6,937 bases of DNA from Caryophanales bacterium UBA1424 (lineage in GTDB: Bacteria > Bacillota_I > Bacilli_A > RFN20 > CAG-826), in contig DCUC01000035.1 of the NCBI GenBank assembly GCA_002329705.1, positions 168 to 7,104 of the forward strand, read 5' to 3'. Within the stretch, counting starts at the first letter, position 1. Each line of letters opens with the position of its first letter. The notes below the pieces were generated by a model. That model searched no databases and was not told where the DNA came from. It saw only the letters and a list, made by a program, of their open reading frames with translations. Positions 1 to 5,587 of this stretch are shown piece by piece. The position numbers and the translations under genes are program-made.

Positions 1-281
1 TAGCGCTCGCGATGGATGTAGTTCTCCTTTTCATCATTGGTCTCGCCTTTTTGTGCGGCCTTGATTGACAAGTAGCCATTTTCAAGCGAGATCTCGACGT
101 TTTCCTTGGCCAACCCCGGCAGATCAACCATCAATTCATAATGGTTGTCTTTGGCCACGATATCAGTTTTCATCGTGGTGTGGCGGCGGGTATCCGGCCA
201 ATCCGTTTTGAAAAGATCAAGCGGGAAAAAATCGTCGAAAAATGGATCGTGAAGAACTAGTTCTCCTTTTCTATTTCTCAT
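1..281 (-). CDS. Hsp20/alpha-crystallin small heat-shock protein (3' end cut by window edge)
   Basis: Encodes an ATP-independent holdase chaperone of the Hsp20 family, cytoplasmic, which keeps unfolding proteins soluble until refolding chaperones act. The 93 complete codons present show a short N-terminal arm rich in Phe and Asp (HDPFFDDFFPLDLF, residues 11-24). The start of the alpha-crystallin domain follows from about residue 37 (MKTDIVAKDNHYELMVDLPG, then the family-typical KENVEISLENGYLSIKA at about 59-75). Members are usually about 140-150 residues, so roughly the last third lies beyond position 1. The ATG at 279-281 is preceded five bases upstream by a strong ribosome binding site (CACCTCCC on the plus strand at 287-294, read as GGGAGGTG). 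It has its own promoter and a CIRCE operator just upstream, so it is probably HrcA-repressed and heat-induced. The family is clear; which paralogue it is cannot be told. Confidence 0.95.
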   Translation of the reverse strand, partial: MRNRKGELVLHDPFFDDFFPLDLFKTDWPDTRRHTTMKTDIVAKDNHYELMVDLPGLAKENVEISLENGYLSIKAAQKGETNDEKENYIHRER

Positions 282-300
282 ATTTTCACCTCCCTTTTCA

Positions 301-320
301 GTGTCCCCCTTTAGGGGCAC
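301..320 (-). promoter_or_regulatory. Stem-loop at the predicted 5' end of the hsp20 transcript
   Basis: On the minus strand GTGCCCC pairs with GGGG-A-CAC around a five-base loop (seven pairs, one bulged A). The predicted start of the hsp20 transcript, about 318-320, coincides with the first base of the stem, so the mRNA would begin with a hairpin. The ribosome binding site at 287-294 is outside the stem. A 5'-terminal hairpin of this kind is known to protect some mRNAs from 5'-dependent decay; that role is inferred here. It lacks the T-run of an intrinsic terminator, and it is not a ROSE or fourU thermometer because the Shine-Dalgarno stays free. Confidence 0.5.
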
Positions 321-324
321 TTCT

Positions 325-352
325 ATTGTAGCATAAATTTTAGCACTGTCAA
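325..352 (-). promoter_or_regulatory. Sigma-A promoter of hsp20
   Basis: A perfect -35 box TTGACA (TGTCAA on the plus strand, 347-352) is separated by 16 bp from the -10 box TACAAT (ATTGTA on the plus strand, 325-330). Transcription should begin near 318-320, giving a leader of about 40 nt. The -35 box lies inside the CIRCE dyad, so HrcA binding would block RNA polymerase directly. Confidence 0.85.
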
Positions 353-366
353 TAGGAGAGTGCTAA
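340..366. promoter_or_regulatory. CIRCE operator (HrcA binding site)
   Basis: TTAGCACTG, nine bases, GAGTGCTAA. The CIRCE consensus is TTAGCACTC-N9-GAGTGCTAA, so 17 of the 18 arm positions match; the only change is C to G at the innermost base of the left arm, at 348. The dyad begins 26 bases beyond the glmS stop codon and overlaps the hsp20 -35 box. HrcA is the repressor that releases CIRCE when GroEL is titrated by unfolded protein. The hrcA gene itself is not in the window. Confidence 0.93.
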
Positions 367-392
367 CGATATGCTCAGAGGTTTAATATGTT

Positions 393-2171
393 TTATTCGA
401 CGGTGACGGATTTTGCTAAGTTGCGCGGCTTATCGATATTCAGTCCTCGCTTCAAAGCGACATAATAGGCGAGGTACTGACCGAAGAGCACTTTGACGAG
501 CGAACTTAAGTATTTTGGGGCATAAGGAACAACAAAGTCGTCTTCCGGATGAGCGAGGGTTATGGAACTGACGACGATGACGCGAGCCCCGCGGGCTTCT
601 ACTTCATGCAAGTTGGAGCGCATCGCGAGCTCGGTTTTGGCATCGGAGATAAAGCCGATGACCGGCGTATCTTTTTCAATTAAGGCAATCGGCCCGTGTT
701 TTAATTCTCCGCCCGGAAAAGCTTCGCTGTGGATATAAGTTATTTCTTTGAGTTTGAGCGAGCACTCTAAGGCCAAATCATAATCAAGGCCGCGACCGAG
801 AAAATAGACATCGTTCTTGCCCGATACAAAGGAGGCGAGGTTTTTGATTTTGTCGTGGTTATCGATAACGCTTTGCTGAGCGGCTATCACCGCTTCTAAA
901 TCGGCGATGACCGATGCGTCATCATTTAGCGCGCCCGCCAGCAAAGCTAAGGCGCTGACTTGGGCGACATAAGCTTTCGTGGATGCAACGGCCACCTCGA
1001 TGCCGGCGTAAAGAAGAAGGGTGTGGTCAGCGCTTCGAGAAAGCGTCGAACCCTGAGTGTTGGTGATGGTAATGATTGTACCATCCATTTTTTTAGCGAC
1101 AGAAAGACAGTGAATTAAGTCGGCGGTTTCGCCTGACTGACTCATAAAAATATAGACCGTTTTTTTACCTGATGTATAGGGGTTATAAGCCCATTCGCTG
1201 GCGATATAGACATCGCTTATTTTTCCGGCTTTTCTAAAGAAACGACTGCCGAGAAGGCAAGCGTGATAACTCGTGCCGCAAGCAAGAAAGACGATATTAT
1301 CGGCCTCTTTAATTTGCCTCATCATTTCTTTATCGAACAAAAATGATTTGCCGTCGTAATAATTGTCCACAAGAAGTTTGACACAGCTATCGGCTTCTTC
1401 GATTTCTTTGAGCATATAATGGGGATAACCATTTAAATCAAGAGCTTCGGGTTTTAACTCCGTCTCATGAAAGACGATAGGAAGAGGATGATCATTTCGA
1501 CCAAACATTTTGATGTCGTCAAGCGAAATCGAACCATATTGGTAGTCGCTGATGGTGACGAACTGATCGGCGACCTTAAGCATCGGAAGATAATCGGAGG
1601 CGAGGAAGTTTCCGTTCTGTCCGCGACCGATCAGAAGCGGAGAACGATTTTTCGCAAAATAGATGATGTCGGGCTCTTTGCTAAACAATATGGCGAGGGC
1701 ATAGCTTCCTTTAACATCGCTCATCATCTTGCTGATGGCTTTATATACATCTCCTGTGTGGCGGTAGTTTTCTTCGATGACATTGGCGATGACTTCGGTA
1801 TCCGTCTCGCTTAGAAATGAATAACCTTTTTCCATCAGGGCGTTTTTAACAGCGCGGAAATTCTCAATCACACCGTTATGAACGATGCTAAAAAGTCCGG
1901 ACTTGCTAGCGTGAGGATGAGCGTTGATGACCGAGGGCTCGCCATGGGTGGCCCACCGCGTATGCCCGATGCCGACCAATCCATCAATCCTTTTTTCTAA
2001 TTTGTTATCTAAGTCTTCAACTCGACCTCTAACCTTGTAAATCTCGGCTTTTTTTCCGTTAAACACGGCGATTCCGGCTGAATCATAACCGCGATATTCA
2101 ATTGTCTTAAGTCCTTCGATGAGATAATTGCGAATCGGTTTATTCGATACGCCTCCGACGATGCCACACAT
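393..2171 (-). CDS. glmS: Glutamine:fructose-6-phosphate aminotransferase (isomerizing)
   Basis: Makes glucosamine-6-phosphate and glutamate from fructose-6-phosphate and glutamine, the committed step to UDP-GlcNAc for peptidoglycan; cytoplasmic. The 592 residues are normal for bacterial GlmS (about 600). The N-terminal class II glutaminase domain (about 1-230) has the nucleophile Cys2 exposed after Met removal, HTRWATHG at 70-77, the oxyanion-hole HNG at 98-100 and ETDTE at 122-126. Two SIS sugar-isomerase domains follow, with ACGTSYHA (297-304), SQSGET (344-349), VASTKAY (395-401), LGRG (458-461) and GGELKHGP (487-494). The C-terminus DKPRNLAKSVTVE (580-592) is the usual GlmS tail that reaches the active site. 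The start is fixed by MCGIVG and by CCTCCT at 2181-2186 (AGGAGG, nine bases upstream). It lies 24 bp behind glnN, which makes its amide donor. There is no room for a ribozyme directly upstream; control is probably from the ribozyme ahead of glnN. Confidence 0.98.
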   Translation of the reverse strand: MCGIVGGVSNKPIRNYLIEGLKTIEYRGYDSAGIAVFNGKKAEIYKVRGRVEDLDNKLEKRIDGLVGIGHTRWATHGEPSVINAHPHASKSGLFSIVHNGVIENFRAVKNALMEKGYSFLSETDTEVIANVIEENYRHTGDVYKAISKMMSDVKGSYALAILFSKEPDIIYFAKNRSPLLIGRGQNGNFLASDYLPMLKVADQFVTISDYQYGSISLDDIKMFGRNDHPLPIVFHETELKPEALDLNGYPHYMLKEIEEADSCVKLLVDNYYDGKSFLFDKEMMRQIKEADNIVFLACGTSYHACLLGSRFFRKAGKISDVYIASEWAYNPYTSGKKTVYIFMSQSGETADLIHCLSVAKKMDGTIITITNTQGSTLSRSADHTLLLYAGIEVAVASTKAYVAQVSALALLAGALNDDASVIADLEAVIAAQQSVIDNHDKIKNLASFVSGKNDVYFLGRGLDYDLALECSLKLKEITYIHSEAFPGGELKHGPIALIEKDTPVIGFISDAKTELAMRSNLHEVEARGARVIVVSSITLAHPEDDFVVPYAPKYLSSLVKVLFGQYLAYYVALKRGLNIDKPRNLAKSVTVE

Positions 2172-2195
2172 GATGTCTTTCCTCCTGCTGATTAA

Positions 2196-4277
2196 TTATA
2201 CAATTAAATCGGAAAGCGTTGGATAAGGATAGTATTCCTTGGGGAGAATCCGCTCGGCCTGATTGCATAAATCTTTGATTTCTTGAAGCAAAGGCCGGAT
2301 GCTATGAACGCACATTTCGGCTTTTTCTTTCTTGCTGTGATTTCCGGAGGCGAGTTTAATGCCGGCGGATAGCAGTTCATTATGGCGGTCGAGTTCATCG
2401 ATAAGGCGGCCGCATTCGGCGCTCCGCTTGGCGATAGCCGTCGCCGAACCGTTCATCGCAATCGCCGTGCTCTTATAGAGGGCGGCGGTTTTAATCAATG
2501 CCGGAATAATGCCCTTGTCGACCATCGACACGAGCGTTTTTCCCTGCGTGAGGACGGTTTCAATAAATTCGGTATAGTAAATTTCATAGCGGGCATCGAT
2601 TTCCGCTTCGCTTAGGACATTTAAAGAAGAAAGCATGCGGCGGACGAGTGGCGTTTTGAGCGTCTCGACACTGTCGATGTAATGCGGATAGTTTTCTAGA
2701 CCGCGACGAGCTGCTTCCTCCGCCCATTCTTTTTTATAGCCGTCACCCGCAAATAAAACGCGATGATGGCGAGAAAGGATTTCGTGGGCGAGTTTAATAA
2801 TTCCCTCGCTGAGTTTCTCGGGTTCGATATCTTTTAGTTTGAGGTCGATTTCGCCAAGAGCCTCGGCGATGCCGGCTAGCAAAACGGTGTTGAGGGCGGC
2901 GGGATTGCGCGATGAACCTAAAATCCGAATTTCAAACTTGTTGCCGGTAAAGGAAACCGGTGAAGTCCGGTTGCGGTCAGTTATATCGAGGGGAAGAGCC
3001 GAGAGGTTATTGATTGGCGAATATAACTTTTCAAATTCCAGCGGCGTCACATTCGGGCGATTGGCCAATTCCTCAAACACGCGGTGAAGGTGGTCGCCCA
3101 AGAAGACGGAAACGATCGCCGGAGGGGCTTCGTGACCGCCGAGGCGATAGTCGTTTCCGGCATCCGAGCACGCCATGCGGATTAATGTCGCATAGCGGTC
3201 CACCGCCTGAATAAAGGCGGTTGCGAAAACGAGGAATCTGAGATTTGAAGAGTGGTCTTCGCCGAGTTCAAAAAGATTCATGCCGGTGTCGGTCATCAAC
3301 GAGAAATTGTTGTGCTTGCCCGACCCGTTGACGCCGTCAAACGGCTTTTCATTTAATAAGCAGATTAAGTCGTGGCGTAAGGCCATTCTTTTTAAGATGT
3401 CCATCACGACCATGTTTTGGTCGACCGCCACGTTGACGTTGTTATAAATGCTGACAAACTCATATTGTCCAGGGGCGACTTCATTGTGCTCGATTGAGGC
3501 GTAAATGCCGACTTCCCAGCACTTCTGATTGACTTCCTTCATAAATGAAGAGACGCGTTCGGTCAAAGCGCCGAAATAGTGATCATTCATGCCTTGGTCT
3601 TTGGGCATGCTCTCACCAAATAGCGTTTTCCCGGTAAAGACGATATCCGGACGCATTAAAGCCTGGGCCTTATCGACCAAGAAATATTCTTGCTCAAGGC
3701 CGATCATGGCTTTGACGGATTTAAAACCATCATAGCCTAGTTTCCGCAAAATCTTTGATGCGTTCACATTCATTTTTTCTAAGGCGACGAGCAGGGGAAG
3801 TTTCTGATCGAGCTTCGCGCCGGTATAGCTGACAAACACGCACGGTATAAAAAGGACATGGCCTCTGACAAAAGCATAAGAGGTAATATCCAAATAAGTG
3901 TAGCCGCGCGCTTCAAAAGCCGTGCGGAGTCCGCCGTTAGGAAAGGACGAACCATCCGTCTCACCTTTTAAAAGCGACTTTCCCGATAGACGGGCGATCG
4001 GCTCCCCTTCGCCATCCATCTGAATGAACGATTCATGTTTTTCGGCGGTTAATCCCGTCATCGGCTGAAACCAGTGACAGAAGTGAGTGGCGCCTAAATC
4101 GATGGCCCAGATCTTCATGGCGTGGGCGATGGCGTCTGCCGTTTCCCGGTCGATTTCCGTCTCGTGGCAAAGGGCCTGTTGATATTTTTTAAAGACTGAT
4201 AACGGCAGCGAGCTGCGCATTACTTTCTCATTGAATTGCTTTTTGGCGAATTCTTCGATGACAACTTGTTTTTCCAT
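2196..4277 (-). CDS. glnN: Type III glutamine synthetase (GSIII)
   Basis: Catalyses ATP-dependent ligation of ammonia to glutamate, giving glutamine; cytoplasmic, and of the GSIII type with subunits of about 700 residues. With the start chosen here it has 693 residues. Conserved GSIII blocks are present in order (numbered from this start): N-terminal domain with GGLRTAFEARGYTYLD (115-130), then GLEQEYFLVD (193-202), NEVAPGQYEF (265-274), EKPFDGVNGSGKHNN (310-324), NDYRLGGHEAPPAIVSVFLG (375-394) and NRTSPVSFTGNKFEIR (436-451), plus the long helical C-terminal region of the family. An in-frame ATG lies five codons upstream (4290-4292) but has no ribosome binding site. The ATG at 4275-4277 has GGGAG eight bases upstream and is preferred. 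It is the first gene of a unit with glmS, 24 bp apart, and its leader carries a glmS-class ribozyme. No GlnR box with correct spacing was seen. Confidence 0.97.
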   Translation of the reverse strand: MEKQVVIEEFAKKQFNEKVMRSSLPLSVFKKYQQALCHETEIDRETADAIAHAMKIWAIDLGATHFCHWFQPMTGLTAEKHESFIQMDGEGEPIARLSGKSLLKGETDGSSFPNGGLRTAFEARGYTYLDITSYAFVRGHVLFIPCVFVSYTGAKLDQKLPLLVALEKMNVNASKILRKLGYDGFKSVKAMIGLEQEYFLVDKAQALMRPDIVFTGKTLFGESMPKDQGMNDHYFGALTERVSSFMKEVNQKCWEVGIYASIEHNEVAPGQYEFVSIYNNVNVAVDQNMVVMDILKRMALRHDLICLLNEKPFDGVNGSGKHNNFSLMTDTGMNLFELGEDHSSNLRFLVFATAFIQAVDRYATLIRMACSDAGNDYRLGGHEAPPAIVSVFLGDHLHRVFEELANRPNVTPLEFEKLYSPINNLSALPLDITDRNRTSPVSFTGNKFEIRILGSSRNPAALNTVLLAGIAEALGEIDLKLKDIEPEKLSEGIIKLAHEILSRHHRVLFAGDGYKKEWAEEAARRGLENYPHYIDSVETLKTPLVRRMLSSLNVLSEAEIDARYEIYYTEFIETVLTQGKTLVSMVDKGIIPALIKTAALYKSTAIAMNGSATAIAKRSAECGRLIDELDRHNELLSAGIKLASGNHSKKEKAEMCVHSIRPLLQEIKDLCNQAERILPKEYYPYPTLSDLIV

Positions 4278-4398
4278 TGTTAATACTCCCATTTTTTACA
4301 ATATAAAAAGATTGGGATAATTGCTCATAATTATAAAAGCAAGCATCCATGCAAAATCGCACTTCAGTACTTCATATTTAAATTGAATCCACTATCTA

Positions 4399-4420
4399 TA
4401 TATCGAAAATGTTCGATGTA
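4399..4420 (-). other. Small stem-loop in the glnN leader, downstream of the ribozyme
   Basis: ATCGAA and TTCGAT form a six-pair stem around a four-base loop (core 4402-4417), extendable by two A-T pairs past one mismatch. It lies between the ribozyme and glnN in the AT-rich stretch 4278-4436, which otherwise shows no gene. No T-run follows on the minus strand, so it is not an intrinsic terminator. It might be a spacer or processing hairpin, or chance. Confidence 0.3.
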
Positions 4421-4436
4421 TTTTAAGATGAAAGGC

Positions 4437-4561
4437 TAAGCATGATCAGGGCTCTGTGATTTTGTCCCTTTTCTAACGGCCGCTCGGGCCGACAAGGCAC
4501 CCGCCGAATCTTTCGAAAACCTTGTTCCTCGTCACCCTCTTTAAATAGAGGGCCAGGCGCT
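4437..4561 (-). ncRNA. glmS self-cleaving ribozyme (GlcN6P-responsive), in the glnN-glmS leader
   Basis: Read on the minus strand, this has the glmS ribozyme core in order. The cleavage site A|GCGCC falls between 4561 and 4560. P1 is CCCTCT (4552-4547) with AGAGGG (4540-4535) around a six-base loop. The conserved TGACGAGG follows (4534-4527). P2 is ACAAGG (4525-4520) with CCTTGT (4497-4492), and inside it lie TTTTCGAA and TTCGGCGGGTG, the most conserved stretch of the family. GGCG there can pair with CGCC after the cleavage site (P2.2). P3 is CGGCC/GGCCG (4491-4487 with 4481-4477). A P4-like segment has AGGG/CCCT enclosing ACAAAATCAC. This follows the known B. subtilis and B. anthracis ribozymes as I remember them, not an alignment. 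In the family, GlcN6P is a cofactor for self-cleavage, and the 5'-OH product is degraded by RNase J. The downstream boundary is approximate. The nearest gene downstream is glnN, 160 nt away, not glmS. Confidence 0.93.
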
Positions 4562-4580
4562 ATCTATAGTGAATAATGGA

Positions 4581-4601
4581 TTAACCTCCTTTTCGTTCCA
4601 T
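4581..4601 (-). promoter_or_regulatory. Isolated Shine-Dalgarno-like element near the 5' end of the glnN-glmS mRNA
   Basis: On the minus strand AAAAGGAGGTT (core AAGGAGG, 4591-4585) is a near-perfect anti-16S match about 13-20 nt from the predicted transcript start and just ahead of the ribozyme cleavage site. No ATG, GTG or TTG follows at usable distance; the base triplet at the right distance is ATT, giving a five-codon frame. The element also lies inside a six-codon frame, ATG (4601-4599) to TAA (4583-4581). It resembles the stand-alone 'Stab-SD' elements that stabilise some Bacillus mRNAs by holding a ribosome at the 5' end. Function is inferred only. Confidence 0.4.
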
Positions 4602-4610
4602 CTTGCCTTT

Positions 4611-4638
4611 ATTATACATATTGAAAACCATAGCACAA
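4611..4638 (-). promoter_or_regulatory. Candidate sigma-A promoter of the glnN-glmS unit
   Basis: A perfect -10 box TATAAT (ATTATA on the plus strand, 4611-4616) lies 16 bp from a weak -35 TTGTGC (4633-4638). Transcription would begin near A4604, placing about 43 nt ahead of the ribozyme cleavage site. The position is right for a transcript that includes the whole ribozyme. An A5T5 tract at 4637-4646 lies at and just upstream of the -35 box and may help binding. Confidence 0.6.
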
Positions 4639-4645
4639 AAATTTT

Positions 4646-4675
4646 TTGCTCTCCGAGAGATGAAAGCGCTATAAA
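4646..4675 (+). promoter_or_regulatory. Candidate promoter of the amrS / MEMO-AMMECR1 unit
   Basis: TTGCTC (4646-4651), 18 bp, TATAAA (4670-4675). Start of transcription would be near 4682, which would exclude the ATG at 4678 and favour the one at 4714. The boxes are imperfect and the region is AT-rich, so other placements are possible. It is back to back with the glnN promoter. Confidence 0.35.
4660..4674 (+). promoter_or_regulatory. cre-like catabolite-response element (CcpA site)
   Basis: ATGAAAGCGCTATAA matches the consensus WTGAAARCGYTTWNN at all but one defined position (A for T at 4671). It overlaps the candidate -10 box of the plus-strand unit, where CcpA would repress. It lies about 57-70 bp upstream of the glnN start site, a distance at which some cre sites activate. 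Single near-matches occur by chance, and no ccpA gene is in view. Confidence 0.4.
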
Positions 4676-4713
4676 AAATGCTGAAAAATGCGAATTATAG
4701 TAAAATAAGTGAC

Positions 4714-5586
4714 ATGAAAGAATCTCTTCTCTATGACAAGTTGCCTAAAGGCAAAGTCCGATGCAATGTCTGCGGACACCACTGCCTGATTGCTCCCGGC
4801 TATCGCGGCATCTGCCGCGTCAGGTCAAACATCAACGGTGTTTTGTATTCGCTTAATTACGGCCTTTGCATCGCCGCCGCCATCGATCCGATAGAGAAAA
4901 AGCCAATCTATCATTTCTGGCCGAGAACCGAAACATACTCCTTTGCCGCCGTCGGCTGCAACATGCATTGTCCGTGGTGTCAAAATTATGAGATTTCGCA
5001 GACACCCAATAATGAATATGTCGTCGAGGGCGATGAAGTGACACCCGGAGAGCATGTCGCGAGAGCTTTGAAGTTTATGACACCTTCGATTTCTTATACC
5101 TACAGCGAGCCAACCGTCTTTTTTGAGTACGCTCTTGAAACGATGAAACTCGCTCGGGAAAAAGGCCTCAAAAACATCTGGGTCAGCAATGGTTTTATGA
5201 GTGAAGAGATGCTTCGCGAAATCCTTCCCTATCTCGATGCGGCAAATATCGACATCAAAGGTCCGGATGATGAATTCTACGCCAAGCACTGCGGCGGCAA
5301 TCTGAAAACAATTATAAATAATTTAAAAACAATGCAAAAAGCCGACATTCATATCGAATTGACGACGCTATTTATCCCCGGACTAAATGACGAGGAATAT
5401 CAGATTAAGAAATTGGTGGCGGCCATCGTCGAAAATCTCGGTCTTGAAGTGCCGTGGCACATCAGCCGCTTTTTCCCGGCCTGGCGCATGCTTAATGCCC
5501 ATGTCACGCCTCTTGAAACACTCCATCTCGCACGCTCCATCGCTCAAAAAGCCGGACTCAAATATATTTACATCGGAAATGTCTAG
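4714..5586 (+). CDS. amrS: AmmeMemoRadiSam system radical SAM enzyme
   Basis: Radical S-adenosylmethionine protein of the AmmeMemoRadiSam family. Its reaction is not established; it is expected to bind a [4Fe-4S] cluster and act with the MEMO/AMMECR1 protein encoded next. Numbered from 4714, the cluster motif CxxxCxxC is GCNMHCPWC (Cys82, 86, 89). Four N-terminal cysteines typical of the family precede it (CNVCGHHC at 17-24 and GICRVR at 33-38). TYSEPT (129-134), NIWVSNGF (154-161) and NIDIKGPDD (178-186) are the core barrel segments. The start at 4714 gives MKESLLYDKLPKGKVRC, where relatives begin. An in-frame ATG at 4678 would add 12 residues; neither start has a good ribosome binding site. 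The protein ends at YIYIGNV, while many relatives continue for about 40 residues with a cysteine-rich tail, so it is short (290 residues). The stop is followed by one base and then the next ATG, indicating translational coupling. Confidence 0.92.
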   Translation: MKESLLYDKLPKGKVRCNVCGHHCLIAPGYRGICRVRSNINGVLYSLNYGLCIAAAIDPIEKKPIYHFWPRTETYSFAAVGCNMHCPWCQNYEISQTPNNEYVVEGDEVTPGEHVARALKFMTPSISYTYSEPTVFFEYALETMKLAREKGLKNIWVSNGFMSEEMLREILPYLDAANIDIKGPDDEFYAKHCGGNLKTIINNLKTMQKADIHIELTTLFIPGLNDEEYQIKKLVAAIVENLGLEVPWHISRFFPAWRMLNAHVTPLETLHLARSIAQKAGLKYIYIGNV

Positions 5587-5587
5587 C

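Noticed and set aside
1467..1814. Open frame of 115 codons on the plus strand, opposite glmS
   Set aside because: It is antisense to the conserved glmS coding sequence and has no recognisable protein features or ribosome binding site.
2839..3214. Open frames on the plus strand, opposite glnN
   Set aside because: They overlap the most conserved glutamine synthetase blocks and encode low-complexity, Arg/Ser-rich sequences typical of antisense frames.
4290..4292. ATG five codons upstream as the glnN start
   Set aside because: No ribosome binding site precedes it, while the GGGAG inside this extension is well placed for the ATG at 4275-4277.
4275..4301. TGTAA...TAACA dyad upstream of glnN as a GlnR operator
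   Set aside because: The gap between half-sites is 13 bases, whereas the GlnR box TGTNA-N7-TNACA needs 7. It also covers the start codon rather than the promoter.
4330..4335. Second promoter for glnN downstream of the ribozyme (TATAAT on the minus strand)
   Set aside because: There is no acceptable -35 box at 16-18 bp and the region is AT-rich. It is kept in mind because it would bypass the ribozyme.
4437..4561. T-box, lysine riboswitch or glutamine-sensing RNA in the glnN leader
   Set aside because: No T-box GGGTGG-type sequence or terminator hairpin is present, and the whole element fits the glmS ribozyme core from the cleavage site to the P4 segment.
4660..4674. ATG at 4660 as the amrS start
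   Set aside because: The frame hits TAA after four codons.
4825..5289. Open frame of 154 codons on the minus strand, opposite amrS
   Set aside because: It is the reverse of the conserved radical SAM coding region, with composition typical of a shadow frame.
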